Numbered from the stretch's first letter, positions 37,622-50,874 are shown. The stretch is 64,000 bases of DNA from Cymbidium sinense (GCA_021442155.1 CM038216.1:160379983-160443982); one strand, 5' to 3'. Made by a program: numbers and translations. Notes: generated by a model not told the origin, from the letters alone.

Positions 37622-40600
37622 TGTTGACATAAAAATGTCAAGAAGGCTAAAATAAAAATCCTTTCTATGCAACCAATACAAAACCTAATCATCCCATTAA
37701 ACTCTTAGTAAACATTAGGGGGACCCATGTATGAAGGTTTCCTACTAAATCTTTCTTACAATTTAGGTCTAACTCTAGCTAATCCTAAGGTAGACATCTT
37801 TCATTGCTTGGGTCCTTTCTTGTTGAATATAAGTGTTGAGTTTAAGTAATCATATCCATTTCAAAGATCTAATTGCTCTTATATTTGGGTTTAGCCTACT
37901 TAAACAATAATTTTAGGAGATTTAACCTATTGTTGCATCAAAGAAACCCCCATTTACTCTTATCTTATTGCTATACTCATAGGTGGGTACCATCCTCTAT
38001 CAATTCTTTGAATCCTAATGGCCAATTTTAATTCTATAACATATTTCTTGGATAATTAAAAAGGATGATTATAAACTAGGTTAACCATGAATCATGGTCG
38101 AACTTAAGTTAAGCATAAGTTAAACTAAGATCAAACCTCAATTTAATGTGAGTTGACTTTAATATTTGTAATAAATCATCTAAGAAGCTCATTTGTATAT
38201 GTAAATGGAAACTTCATGGGTATATTATTAGCAATCTCATTAAAGCAACCACAATACCAACCCTATTGAGTTAATAACATGGAAATATCTTTAAACATTA
38301 AATTAATAATATCAAATTAAGTCTAAGCATTTCTCTTAATCTCTCATACAATGTTTATAATTTGTTGGCTTAATTATTTGTTGACCTAAGTCATGAGAAT
38401 GACTTTGATTCATTAAAATCTACATGCCACTTAAGGTTTCAATTAGACCATTATAATCTTTATAATATATTAATTCTTTAAACACAATTATAGACAAAGA
38501 TGATCTAAATAATTTCTAGTTGAAGACAAGTTGATTGGACCATTATGTATGGGCCAATTAAATCCTATTATTTAATGTGCCCAAATTCAACTCGAATGAG
38601 CATGCCTTCACTTCAAAATTTAAATTAACCAATCGAATGGTCAAATTATACCATCAAATTATTCAGAGATCTAGAGGAGAATGTTCAAAATCGCTTTCTA
38701 GTTCACTCCAAACATATATGACTAAGCCTTGTGGGTCAAACCCATAGAATAATGGTCTTAATGGGTCAAATGACCCATTAAGCATATTAAAATTATCCAC
38801 TTAAACATAGGAACCAAGAAAATCCTTTTTATTGCACCTAACCTAAATTATATGAAACCCAATTCACATGGGCACAAATTGGGCTATGATTTACCTATCC
38901 TAACTTTCAATTAGTTAAGAAGGGCAATAAGATTTTCTAAGGGAAAATAACCCTTAGATCAATTTGTATTTAACATTCTCCTCTCATTAAACTCCCCAAC
39001 ACCTACTCATACCCTCCTGACCGAAACTAACCACTGATCAATAATAAGTTAGGCTCAACCATTGGTTGAGCTTAAGTTTTCTAAAGCTTATAAAACATTT
39101 AATTCAGTTAATTAAATGGTTGACAAATAACTTCTTAGCTCTTTAAGCAAAACCAAATCATCCTCTCACCTTCTGAACCATCCTAAGCCACTTAAAGACC
39201 ATGTCGTGGCCATAGTATATCAATTTTTTATTCATATAATGAATTAGAGGGAGACAACTTGATTGTAGCTCTCAGCAAGCTTGCACCACCTTTATGAAGC
39301 TTCCGCAGTCAAAATTCGATCAAACCATCCACTCCATTGTGAGAATTTAATCTTTTTCTCATGTCATGTTTTCAAGTGTGTTCACCCAAACTTTATAGGC
39401 TACATCATGGATCAATGAGTCATGGGATCACTTCAAGTCCTTCCCCTCTTACTTCCTAGTGAAAGGATTAGCTTGAGAAGCTCCAAAAAGGGAGATATTT
39501 CCTTGGTTAAGTCTCGGGTCATGTTGACCTGAACTTAATCCATGACACCCTAGTTGGTGGGCCATTCCAATCAAGAAGACATTATACGAGTTATTAGATT
39601 TGATTTATTTAAATCCAATCGTGCAAATTAACTCAAGTTCATTTTTCTAGGTTAGATATTTTGCTTTAAATTATATAATATGAATCATGGTTAGAAATTT
39701 TTAGTGTAGATACCTTATCAAACATAAAACTTGGAAAAATACAAAACCTAAAATAATCAACTTAGTTTTAATTATAAAAAGTTAATAATCATTTAATTTA
39801 AATATTTGAAACACCTAGATATTTGTTAAAACTTTAAAATTTAGATATAAGGTATGGAACAGCAACTTCGACATCCTCTAAAACTTTTATTTTTATTAGA
39901 ATTAAGTTAAGCTTATCAAATTTTAATCCACTTTTTTACAATTCAATGAACATAGAAATTGAAATAATTAATGAAAAGTTATGAAAAATTACAAGAATGC
40001 TTAAAACATCAATTCATGCTTATAAGAAAATTGATAATTTTCTAAACAAAAAATAATTAAGTTGTGTAATTTAATTGGGTCAAAACATTATTCATAAATA
40101 CAAAAATAATAAATACATCTGAGAAAATTATGAAAATTCAAGGAATGTCTAAAATAATAATGCAAACTTATTTTAAAATTTTCATAATTTAATAAATTAA
40201 AATGCATTAATTATTTTTAAAATTACGAAATTAAAAAAAACTAAATATACATTATAAAAATTATGAAAAATTAATAGAATTCTTAAAATATTAATCCAAC
40301 GTATTTGTAAAAATTTCATATTTTTGAATCAAAATTTAAATTTAATGAATTATAAAAACCATTTGAGCAAAATTAAAAACTTATAAAAAAAAATAAATTT
40401 ATAAAATTATGAGTAATTTGTTAAATGTTTAACTTTTTAATAGAGACAATTCATAAAAATTTTATAAATCTTTATAATGATTTGAATAGTGAAGTCCATT
40501 TTATGTTGAAATATTTAAAAAATTAAATAAATAATTAATAGTTGTTAAAAATTAAGATAAAATCATAAATAATTAAAATTAAAACTTCACATTTATTATA

Positions 40601-42200
40601 AAATAGAAATAAATCTTTTGAAAATCAATAAGGTAATTGAAATTTAAATTACATAATAAATCATCAGCCCAATAATATGATAATTCATTTAATAAATATT
40701 GATAATATTTAAAAAATAATTAAAAAGTATTAAATAATTATAAGTAATTTTATAATAAAATAAAATAAAATTATTAAAATTAGAATAAAATCTAGAATGA
40801 TCTTTACGAGAAGACTTGATCCATAACATTGCATATTTAACATTAATAAAAAAAATCAAATAATAAATTAAATAAAATTAAATAAACTTGGAGGAACTTT
40901 ATATAATTTGAGATCTTAAATAATTAAATAGTAATCAACATAAAATGAAACAAAACCTCAGTTTATAGTTTATTATCAAGTTGGGCCACTAGTTAAACAT
41001 CGTTCTTGAACATGAGTCAACTTAGAAAATTTAAAATCATAATCTACATTATGCCAAACCAAGTACATTCAAAAAATCTAGGGAAAAAGTTTTAGAACAC
41101 TTGTGTGTACAAATTCTTGTATGCATTTGCATTAAACCAAGCATCTACCATCGTTTGATTAATTTGGTCTCAACCATACTCTTTTCATGGGATTCATTAT
41201 ATGATTATGTCTTATTTACACCACTTATTATACACATAAGATGATTACCTCTCTAAAGCAGATCAACTCATTAGAGAAACACATAAATTAGGATCACCCT
41301 ACACAACATTCTATGCTTTTATTAATCTCCAAACCAAATTGATAGATAATAGCATCATAACATGCATTATCTTCCTTAATCAACTTAGTAATGTTAAGTT
41401 TTTTTGCTAATCCTTTGGGTTAAGTGCTATCCTCTTAAACAAAACTTGTATTAACATCCTTGATATTATTTCCATTCTCATTTGTATGGTTGGGAAATTT
41501 TAATGAATTGGTCATACACACCATGATACAACTCACTTTTTTAACTTTGTTTATTTTTTAGCATTTCTACTAAATCTAGCTAAGTTGATCATTGTTAAGT
41601 TAATTATGACTAACCAAATACTATTGGTTAGCCTTTTACTCGATTGAGTCATGCACACATGACCAAGTTATTTGTCATTAAGATTGAATAATATTAAGAC
41701 TCAAGTATACACTTGGTCATATTTGAGCGATAATCTTGACTCATTTTCATTGTAGCACTCTAAATATTATGATCCTTATATCACTTTGTTTGGGATCTTG
41801 AAGAATTTAAGGTTTACTTGAATATGAAATTTTCTTTTAATGGTTGATTGTGTCAACTTAACCCACCTTAAGTCAAGAAGTGGATAAGCATTTGGTAGTC
41901 GTGCTAAAACTTGTCAAAATATTATAACATGAATCTTTTAATACAACATGCCAATGCTAGAGCATTCCTTGAAAATGATATGCTATATGGCCTGAATATA
42001 GTGAAAAGTGTGCAAGGGGCATTGCACTAGAACACAAGTGTAGTGTTAAATAAGCAAAGGTTCTAACATTATAGATAGATGCGTGCAAAGAAGCTAGTCC
42101 ATAAAATTAGAATTAGGATAAAATTTTAGAATATAGGTACTCTTGCAAGTAAATAAATGAAATTAATAGATATTATGGTTCATATGATGATAAATAATTT
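37622..42200 (+). repeat. LTR-like non-coding block, copy G (diverged third type)
   Basis: Begins TGTTGACATAAAAATGTCA, again with a palindrome at the terminus, though with a different sequence from copies B/C. The order of zones is like copy B: words such as ggtcaaatgacccattaag (38765), a more GC-rich zone (39000-39560), then an extremely AT-rich zone (39650-40900) and a tail. The 3' end is not defined; gtggtgtccca is not found. No protein-like frame. It could also be unrelated intergenic DNA with an LTR-like start. Confidence 0.38.
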
Positions 42201-42219
42201 ATTTATTCAAGAAATTAAA

Positions 42220-42300
42220 GGTCTGTTTGGAGCAGTTGTAGTTTTTTTTTTGTAAATTAAAAAGCTACTGTGAGAAAAATAGCTTTTTCAAAAGGTGTGG

Positions 42301-42372
<72 letters not shown>

Positions 42373-42525
42373 TAAACAAAGATTTCTAACAACTATTACA
42401 TTTTAATATCTCTGATTCTCAAAAGTAAATTTTTACCATAAAACTTTCTGAAAAGCTGGTAGCCAAATGTAGATATGTTTCTTTTTGAAAAACAAAATAG
42501 CTAAAAAGCTATCCCAAACACACTC
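42220..42525. mobile_element. MITE with TIR-like ends and an internal AT microsatellite
   Basis: Left end ggtctgtttggagcag and right end ctatcccaaacacactc are inverted matches (GTSTGTTTGG core). Subterminal parts also pair: aaaaagctact at the left against agctaaaaagct at the right. Ends of this type occur in small non-autonomous DNA elements of plants. No clear target duplication, in part because the right end abuts a LINE remnant. Confidence 0.6.
42304..42370. repeat. (AT)n microsatellite, about 33 units
   Basis: Uninterrupted alternating TA/AT run of 67 bases inside the MITE. It divides the MITE into two arms that can pair. Confidence 0.97.
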
Positions 42526-43480
42526 TAAATGGATTGAAGAGAAGATAAAAAAGATTGATAGTTTAGATTTTAAGCTGTATTATAGCAATAGTCACATTAT
42601 AAATGGCACTAGTATAATGCTAGATAAGAGTTTAAAAGATAATATTATGAAAAGTAATAAAATTAAAGATAAAAGTATAACTATAAAGATTATTATCGAT
42701 GCTAAGATTATTAATGTTATAAGTGCTTATATCCTTCAAGTATGTTTGAATTTATGCTAAAAAAAGTTTTGGAATTATACACAAGAATTATTTCAAAAAA
42801 TACCTCTTAAAGAAAGAGTATTCATTTGAGGAGATTTAAATGAACATGTTGATAGAATGGAAAAGATTTTAAAAGCATTCATGGTGGCTATGGGTATGGT
42901 GTGACTAATAAAGAAGATGAGATTATATTGAATTTTACTTTAGCTTAAAATTTTGTAATTGCTAATACATTTTTTTAAGAAAAGAGATGAGCATATTATC
43001 ACTTATAAGAATGGACCTAGTAAACATAGATTAAATAATTTCTTAAAAAGAAATAGATCATTTACATTATATAGCTTATAAATTCATTTCAAGTGAAAAT
43101 TTAAGCACCCAATATTTGTTTTAGATTTTAAGATAAAGGCTTGAAGATAGAAAATAAATTGAAGCATTGCCCTAAGATTATATAATGGTACAAAATGCTA
43201 AAAAATGTTTTAAGAGTAAGCTTCAAGATATTAGGGATTTGGTTTGTTCTTGAGAAAGCTAATGTTATATGGGAAAATATAGCAAGTGAGCTTAAGCAAG
43301 TTATAAAAAATATGCTTAGATAATCAAAATGAAAAGGTTTTATTAATAGAAAATGTTGATGGTGGTTGATCTCATTTTTAGAATGAGGTATATATAAGCC
43401 AAATAAAATCAAAATTTTCTTTAAATTCTAAACTAGACAAGAAAAGAAAGAGATCAATCTAAATTGCTTAAATCAAAACT
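42526..43480 (+). pseudogene. RTE-type LINE endonuclease remnant
   Basis: Reads KWIEEKIKKIDSLDFKLYYS, then LDKSLKDNIM..NKIKDKSITIKI and INVISAYILQVCLN (42530-42755). In other frames come ERVFI.GDLNEHVD (42810-42850), KRDEHIITYKNGPSKHRLNNF (42975-43040) and NIWENIASELKQVIKNMLR-like residues (43265-43320). These are successive blocks of the RTE-clade endonuclease and the segment before the reverse transcriptase. The motif GDLN-HV carries the catalytic Asp and Asn. The frame is broken by many stops; the upstream part is cut off at the MITE and the reverse transcriptase is absent. Confidence 0.72.
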
Positions 43481-43842
43481 CCTTTTAAAAAAAGATTAAA
43501 TTAATATTGATCAATGGAAGTCGTGTTATTTTAATCTTATGTTGAATATGTTTAATTATAATCAAATAATAGCATCATTAAAGATCTTTTTTAAATTATT
43601 TAAAATTAATCTTAAGTTTAAATAAATTTTGATTAAACCCAGTTGAAAATATAATATTATTAGCAAGCTAATTATACCATGATAATTAAATTATTAATGA
43701 TAAATCAAAATCATTATCATCATCATGTAACAAAAATAGAAATAATTTAAATCTAAATTATTATTATAATTTAGATTGAATTAATTTAATTTAATATAAG
43801 ATTATCACACAAATGAATTGAATTTAATTATCAATATTAGTT

Positions 43843-43889
43843 AGAAAGAGAGAGAGAGAGATAGAAAGTGAGAGAGATAGAGAGAGAGA
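43843..43889. repeat. GA-rich microsatellite
   Basis: agaaagagagagagagagat followed by further gaga runs; imperfect (GA)n of 47 bases. Confidence 0.9.
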
Positions 43890-44085
43890 CTATAATTAAG
43901 TTTTTTAAATTATTAATAAGATAATCAACTTACATGAAATGAGAAAAAAAGTGAGCCTTCCCTATTTCCTTATTTTAGGATTCTTCTTTTGTGCTAGGAT
44001 GCCATCAAGGTTTAACAAAAAAAATGATCGTAATGGTAGTCCTTCAAATGAATTCTCTGGCCTCCACTTTCATTTGAATGTGCAA

Positions 44086-44160
44086 GGTACTTTAGTCTAG
44101 TGGTTGAGAGTTTAGGTTTTCAACAAAGATTAAATTCAAACTTTTATACATGTGTTATTG
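44086..44160 (+). repeat. tRNA-like sequence, possible SINE remnant
   Basis: tagtctagtgg (44093-44103) fits a polymerase III A box and gattaaattcaaac (about 44129-44142) fits a decayed B box about 35 bases downstream. The text between them, ttgagagtttaggttttcaa, is like the head of tRNA-derived plant SINEs, and gtgttattgtgtgtgtgg follows. Not a tRNA gene: there is no matching acceptor stem. Confidence 0.42.
44144..44151. repeat. Possible target duplication of copy D/F, left (ttatacat)
   Basis: Eight-base identity with 56601-56608, directly outside the two ends of D/F. Longer than the usual five bases and close to the tRNA-like remnant, so part of the match may be chance. Confidence 0.4.
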
Positions 44161-45595
44161 TGTGTGTGGAAAAGTTTGTGACGCTACATAGAATTTAGGA
44201 ATTTCTTATTTTGATGATCAAACTCATCATTAAGGAATAAACATATTATCTCAAAATATAAACTTATTATCTTATAATAGATTTGATCACTTAATAAAAA
44301 GCTCCTAAGGCTAATGGGTCTTTATGTACTAGAGAGTTTACCTCTGAACTATTAAAGAAGTAGAGTAAGATTTATTTTAAACAAGATTTATGTTTCCCTA
44401 TAAGGGCAAACCCTCATAGTTAATTACATTTTAGAAATGAAGGACCTCTTCCTAAGAAAACTCTCGATTAGAGAAATAAGCTATTATTTCTATGTATTTT
44501 TAAGCTAATTTTCAAAGGCAAATGTTAATTTGGAAATTCAATTGGGAACACTACAAAGTGGAAAGAGTTTTTTTTTTTGGAAGCCAATCGAGATTAAGTA
44601 AGAAATGCCTATTAATATTGGGATACTTAGTAGACATTTCAACCATCCTATTATTGGGCTTTAAATTTTGAGTTAATTTTTTTTTAGAAATCTAGGACTT
44701 ATATTCTAGTAGGACAAGACTATAGAAATGCCTAGAATTAATAATTTATTATAGTAAGATGCTTGAGATCCTATGTCTATAATTACTTTTGACATAAGTC
44801 AGATGCTCGACCTAGTTTTATTTTTGGGAATTATTGGCTCTTTCTTTGACTTGAGAAAGGAAAATATCCCTGACTCTTATGGACTTATAACCCGCATGGA
44901 AGGGCTACTAGCTAACGCCACCTAAACAAATTTTAAATCTATGATGCCAAGTTTCATGTATACAAGATGGCTAGGCTGCTACACTTTAAGAAAGAATCTA
45001 AGAATCAAGACTCACTCTCTAATCCCTAAGATCATATTTGGTTGTATGAAATGATCTTAACTAATGCAACATATTTTAGCTTTTAAATATTTTTTACTCG
45101 CAATTCATTTTAGGCTTTAGGGCATGCATTTTATGCATAAATGGCATGTGATTAGAAGTGACCATAGGCTAAATCAAAAAGAGAAGGTAGACTTTCCCAG
45201 AAATGTGGTCATCCTCAAAAGTCAGATATCTCTTATGTGTAATAGGTGAAGCACTCAAATCACGGAGTTAAAATAATATGCTAGAATGATTCATAAAAGC
45301 TAGTTATTTCTAGTTAAGTTTAAGTTATTCTCAGGCCATCACTTTGTATGAACTTTTGAATTTCTTTATTTTTTTGTTCATGTTGTTTAAATTTAAATTC
45401 GATAGAAAATTTAGTTTTTCTAAGAGCCTAACGTCCATGCATTCATCACATAACACAAAAATAAGCCTAAAAAAGTAAGTTAATTCTATTACGCACCCAA
45501 ATTAAATCAAACAAATTTAAATTAATGAACATGCCAATGCGACTTGGTACCATTGTACACCCAGGAAGAAATTGAAAATGGGCAGTTGAGCTCTG

Positions 45596-45609
45596 TCCTT
45601 ATACAACCC
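45596..45609 (-). promoter_or_regulatory. LTR core promoter of copy D/F (TATA)
   Basis: Minus strand: gggttgtataaggacagagc, followed by actgcccattttcaatttct and gtgtacaatggtacc. Conserved with copies A, C and E, 1.44 kb before the LTR end. Confidence 0.55.
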
Positions 45610-46152
45610 AGCCTAAAACTACAAGTTTAAATCTTTAGAGGTCTTCTTTCCAGGATCATTTCCTTTTTTATGGATCTCCATTGGACTTCATAGGAGACCT
45701 TTGTACCCATTTGCTAGTAGGGTCAACTCATATTATTCCTAGACTCTATAGATCCTAATCTAATTCTAAGCATCAAATTATATTTTAAATTCCAAAAGTA
45801 TTTCCTAAGCTCTGCAAAATAAATGCCAGGAAATACAAACAACACACTAGCAGTTATGTTTGCAAACATACAAGTTTAGCATTAGTTGCTTGCCAAGCCC
45901 ACCTGTCCTATTGGGCTATGCTTAGGAACTTAAGCAAACCTATAAGAAAATAGCATTTATATATAATTTATGACTGCGGTCCCTTTTCAGCACATCCCCC
46001 TACAGAAGATAGCATTAATTCTAAGAATAAAATACATCTAACCATCTAAACTAATGGCAAACAGTCTTAGCCATCCAGTCTAAAATAGTACACAACAAAA
46101 TAAAAAATACATCACATCATAAAATATCACTGTGATGTTTTATTTCAGATGT

Positions 46153-46157
46153 TCATG
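46153..46157. repeat. Target-site duplication of copy E, left (TCATG)
   Basis: TCATG here and at 52765-52769. Deleting one copy together with copy E restores an uninterrupted match of D/F to copy B, which independently supports the boundary. Confidence 0.8.
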
Positions 46158-47586
46158 TGGACACCACGCAGATCTTAGGGGGTACTTATTGAAGTGATCG
46201 AGTATGATATTAAGGTATGATGTACTATCTTGAAATATAAAAACATCACAATGGTCCTAATCACCTAATAAAGACTCTTAAGATATGATGAGTCTTTGTA
46301 TGTAGATGATCTTTCTCTTACTTTGATGAAAATAAAGTAGGATTTATTTTATGTCGGGTTCTTTAATTCCCTTTTGAAGCAAGCTTCCCTAGTTGATTAC
46401 ATCCTAGGAAATAAAATTTCTTAAGAATACTCTCAATTAAAGTTATATCTAAAGATTTTAAGGTTAAGACTATCAAAGAATTTATATTTTTAAAAAATCT
46501 AATAGGATTGTTCAATAGGAAGACTTATTATTAGAATCTAAATGAAGATGAGTAAGAAATGATCATGATACTAGGAAGACTAGTGAGCAATCCAATCTAC
46601 CCTATGGTGAGGCTTTATATGTTTGAAAGTGAGAGGATTTATTTTTATTTGAATTAAAATTTTATTAGATTGCTAGGGCTTATAATCCACCAATATAAGA
46701 TTATGGAAATACCTAAGAGGAAAGGATTTAGGCTTGTAGCCAAAAGAAAATAAGCAACCTAGGAACCTGAATCTAGGAAGCTTTAGCATTAGTTAAAGCA
46801 CAACTTAAATATAAGAGAAAAAGAAACATAAGGGTCTATTCCACAAGAAAAGATAGGCCCGTCCGACTCTTCGGGACTTACACTCGCCTGAGGTGGTCGC
46901 CAATTAACACCTCCTATGATTTAAAATAATGTAGGTCAGTCTTATGCAATTGTAAGATGGTTTAAGCTGTTATTTAATAATAAGAGCCTAGAGTCCTAAA
47001 CTCACTCCCTAAGAGACTAGATCATGTTTGATATGAGCTTATGACTTAGTCTAAAAATGCAAAACTCATTTATAATTTTATATTATTTTGACAGATTTAT
47101 TTGGACAAAGTCTTTAGGTCAATTATGCCTATATGCATGATGAAATTGGATTATTGGCTAAATCAACAGGAGGAGGTGTTCTCCACTCAAGGGATGCCCT
47201 CACATTCCCCTATCATGCAAGAATGGAGACCCTCCCTATTTAGAGAAGCAATATGTTATGCATGATGTTAGACATATAACATACAGCTAAGGGGTTGTTA
47301 TAATTATCTTGATTACAACCTTGGCTTTAAAATGAGGTTATGAGTTATTTTAAATTTTAGTTATGAGTTATTAGTTGGGTAAAAAATTAATTTCTAAGAT
47401 CCTACCGCATCTAGGACACACATTCAAACATCAATCATGAAGAAACTATGAAAAAGAGCAATTATATTGCACAATCTAAATACAATAATAACCAAACATT
47501 TATAGATTCCATAAAAGAATAAGAGGCCAGTGCAACCGGGTACTGTTGTACACTCTAGTAAAGAGAAAATGGGGTAGTTGAGCTCT

Positions 47587-47600
47587 ACCCTTATACAAAT
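47587..47600 (-). promoter_or_regulatory. LTR core promoter of copy E (TATA)
   Basis: Minus strand: gatttgtataagggtagagc, then actaccccattttctcttta and gtgtacaacagtacc. It is 1.43 kb before the LTR end. Confidence 0.55.
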
Positions 47601-48624
47601 CGGATTACAAAAGAATATTACAATTGAAATTGAATAGATGCTATAGAGGTCTTCATTCTTTATTTCTTCTTTCTTTTGATTTGATTTTGCTAAGGCATCA
47701 CTAAGCCTAATCCTTCTAATCATCCTAATCCCCATAGTACTAATCCTAATTCCTATTATAAAATTATATTTATGAAAAAGTAAATCTAATTACACCTATA
47801 AAGCATATGTTAGCTAAACATTCATACAATCCCAAGTAATTATATTCATAATTCAGACTTAACACCATACACATAGGTAATGAAGCCCACCTGTCCTACT
47901 ATGGATTATGCTTAGGGGCATAAGCAACATGCAAAAAAGCATTTATATTTATTTTTACAACAGCCCCATAAGCACAATTCTTTGTAGAAGACAATATTAG
48001 GCTAACAATGGCCTAACATCCAGTCTATGATCCACATTCCTAACATCTAGACAAAATAAAACACATCATCATTACATATACCAACCTAACCTAAAGCTAG
48101 AAGTGGTGACTTAGCATTCTAATATGAGTGATTTGGCTTTATGTGGTATGTCTTAGCTAGGCTTTTGAATTATAATTTTCTATGTTCATAAAAGTTTAAT
48201 TTAACATGAGGGGTGGTTTCAATTCAAGTTGTTTAGGAGATTATTGAATTTTAGTTTGAATTTTATTTTATTTGGCTTGATTTACACTTAGTATCTAAGT
48301 GTTATAAAGAGAAGAAAGAGGCTTAACCTCTTTCGTCCCTACCCTAAGTTAATTTTAAAGCATATTATTATGATTTATTTTTTTTAGTGAATGATTTATT
48401 AAATGTTTTATTAATTCTAAGTTTAGGTTAACCTTAAAGAATCCTATTCAACATGAAAGACATCTTAAGATTAATGTGATTGAATTACCATCACATGAAA
48501 TATGTTAAACCATTCATTTTCATCACCCATAATATGCATATGATGTCACACTTAATACACCTATACATGAAATATATTTTGACACACTTAAATGATCATG
48601 GATGCATACAGTTTAAAATTATAT

Positions 48625-49345
48625 TTTTACTTGATTTAATTATTTATACATGTAAATTAAAGCTTTATCCAAATTCTAATATAAATATATATATGTGAAT
48701 GAAATTAAATAAGTACATGCAATTGTTAACCAAGGAAGTGAGATAATCAAATGACCTCTTTGGGGCTACTTAAAGTCTCGTATTCCTGGGATGTCCAGAC
48801 TATATGCTTATTATCATTTAAACATATGTAAATCCATATATAGACATAGGAAAGAAAGTTCTACCTTTACATGCAATACATTTGATATGCTTAAATGATT
48901 ATGGATGCATGTATTTTTTAGTAGAAAAAGAGATTCTTATTATTTAATTAAATACACATATACATGTATAAAAGATGTAAGCAAGTATGTGTCATTGTTA
49001 AACTAGGGAAGTGAAGTAATCAAATGACAGCCTTAGGGCTACTTAAAGTCTCATATTCTCAGGATGTCTAGACTATACTGATATCTAAATACATATGAAT
49101 GTATACATTATTAGAAGAATGAAAATCTTGCAAAATATTGTATTTTATTTGATTGAATTATTTATGCATGTAAATTAAAGCTCTATCCAAATTCTAACAC
49201 AAATATACATGTGAATGAAATCAAACAAGTACGTGTCGTTGTTAAACCAGGGAAGTGAGGTAATCAAATGACCTCCTTAGGGCTACTTAAAGCCTCATAT
49301 TCTCGGGATGTCCGGACTATATACTTATTATCATTCAAACACATG
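48625..49345 (-). repeat. Three-unit tandem repeat (245-271 bp units) in copy E
   Basis: Units share a core of about 110 bases: cattgttaaaccagggaagt, gtaatcaaatgacct, gggctacttaaagtctcata and gatgtccggactata. Equivalent points are at 48722, 48993 and 49237, so spacing is 271 and 245. Units 1 and 3 also share the preceding text aattatttatacatgtaaat and resemble each other more than unit 2. Copies of the core are found in copy A (2165-2365) and, singly, in copy D/F (52930-53025). Confidence 0.85.
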
Positions 49346-50852
49346 TAAATTCATACATGAATGTAGGAATGAAAGCAATTTAAATGATTGCTATATATGA
49401 ATTATGTATATATTCATAGCTAATATCACTCCATTTCATTATCAATTTATAACATTTTACAAAGTAACTTTGAATTTATTAGTGATAATAGCTACATATA
49501 TAATAAAATTTAAGCCATCACATGCAATTTTACATAAGTAAATTTATTTGATTATTTGATTTTGAAATATGAATGTATCAAGATCACATGACATACTACA
49601 TTTAAAGTGATTGAAAAGGAATGATAAACATCTCCACATAATTTCAATTATATTAATTTTAAGAACAATCACATTAAATAAGATTACTTAAGGAAAAGTA
49701 AGGCTTCTTATTCATTTTGATCATTTTGATTTTGATTGAACTTAAAGAAGAGAGATCACTTGTTGTTTTCCATCTCATGTTGGTGATTTAATATTTTTAA
49801 GGAAAGATAATTATGTGATTTGTATGATTTAATTAAGTTGAATCATTAATCAATCCATTAAATTAATCTTTCATATGCTTCTTTAATTTAAATAATCTTT
49901 TAATCATGAGCCATGAATGAAATGAACATGAGGGAAAAGAAAAGTGTAAGCTTATGATTAGATATTAATTAAGTTAAAGAATCAAATTAAGTATTCTTAT
50001 GATTTTCCCAAACTTATGGGTTAATCATGATTTTCTTAAGTCTCTTTATGTTATCAAACACATAAAGAGGAACACTTAATTTAAATGTTGATTATCTGAA
50101 GGGATTAGTAATTTAATTTTGATTTGATGTGACCATTAATTAGTTGATTAAATCCTTAATAAAGTTATATTTTAATTAACTTTCTTTAATGAAATAAATT
50201 TGGAAAAGTAATTAGGATAGAGGTCCTAATCACCCACCCTCATTATCTTACTATTAATTAATGATTAATGAACTTTAATTAATTAATTCTTACTGTTTAG
50301 AACTTTAACTAATCATTAAATTAATTAAGAGAGTAATTAAAGTTTGAATTTTAAATTTTCCTAATTACATAGCTAATAAATCCCAAGAAAATTATGGGAG
50401 GCAGAGGTCATCCCATTAAATTATCATGCTAGATTTGAGATTAATTTCCCAAGTAATTAGAGCTTAATTAAGCTAATTAAGAAAACATTCCAACCTTAAT
50501 TAAACCTTAATCACTATTTAAAATTAAATAAAATTATTTTTATTAAATTCTCCTTTGTTTATCCTTTCCAAAATGTATTTATTTGCATTATTTGTATTTT
50601 TTATAATTAATTATGAATTTAGGAAGTTTCAACCAATTAATTATATTTTTAAACACTAATTAATCTCTAATCCCATCGACCATGCGACGGCTAATGTGGC
50701 GCTTTATGGCACATGAGATTAGCAACCATCCGGTCCACGCGGCGTGGCGGCGAACGTGCCTTTCATCAGATCTAAGATCGAACGGTGGGGATTAGTCTTG
50801 TAGTTCTTATCAAGATTATATCGAGATTATCTAACATATTTATCATGATCGT

Positions 50853-50874
50853 CCATTCCAATCACGTGGAATGG
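50853..50874. promoter_or_regulatory. Palindrome with G-box core in copy E
   Basis: CCATTCCA (50853-50860) and TGGAATGG (50867-50874) are exact inverted copies around atcacg; CACGTG (a bZIP/bHLH G-box) is formed at 50863-50868. Copy A keeps only tgattggaatggatg (about 552-566), and copy F keeps ccatttc...ggaatgg (about 54730-54750). A regulatory role is inference. Confidence 0.4.

Noticed and set aside
43128..43412. 94-codon minus-strand frame
   Set aside because: Opposite strand of the RTE endonuclease remnant; low-complexity Phe/Ile/Leu-rich product.
44086..44160. Functional tRNA gene
   Set aside because: No acceptor or T stem pairing and a B box with mismatches; at best a SINE or tRNA pseudogene.
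48480..48698. 72-codon frame in the tandem region
   Set aside because: Made of repeat sequence; not maintained in the other units.
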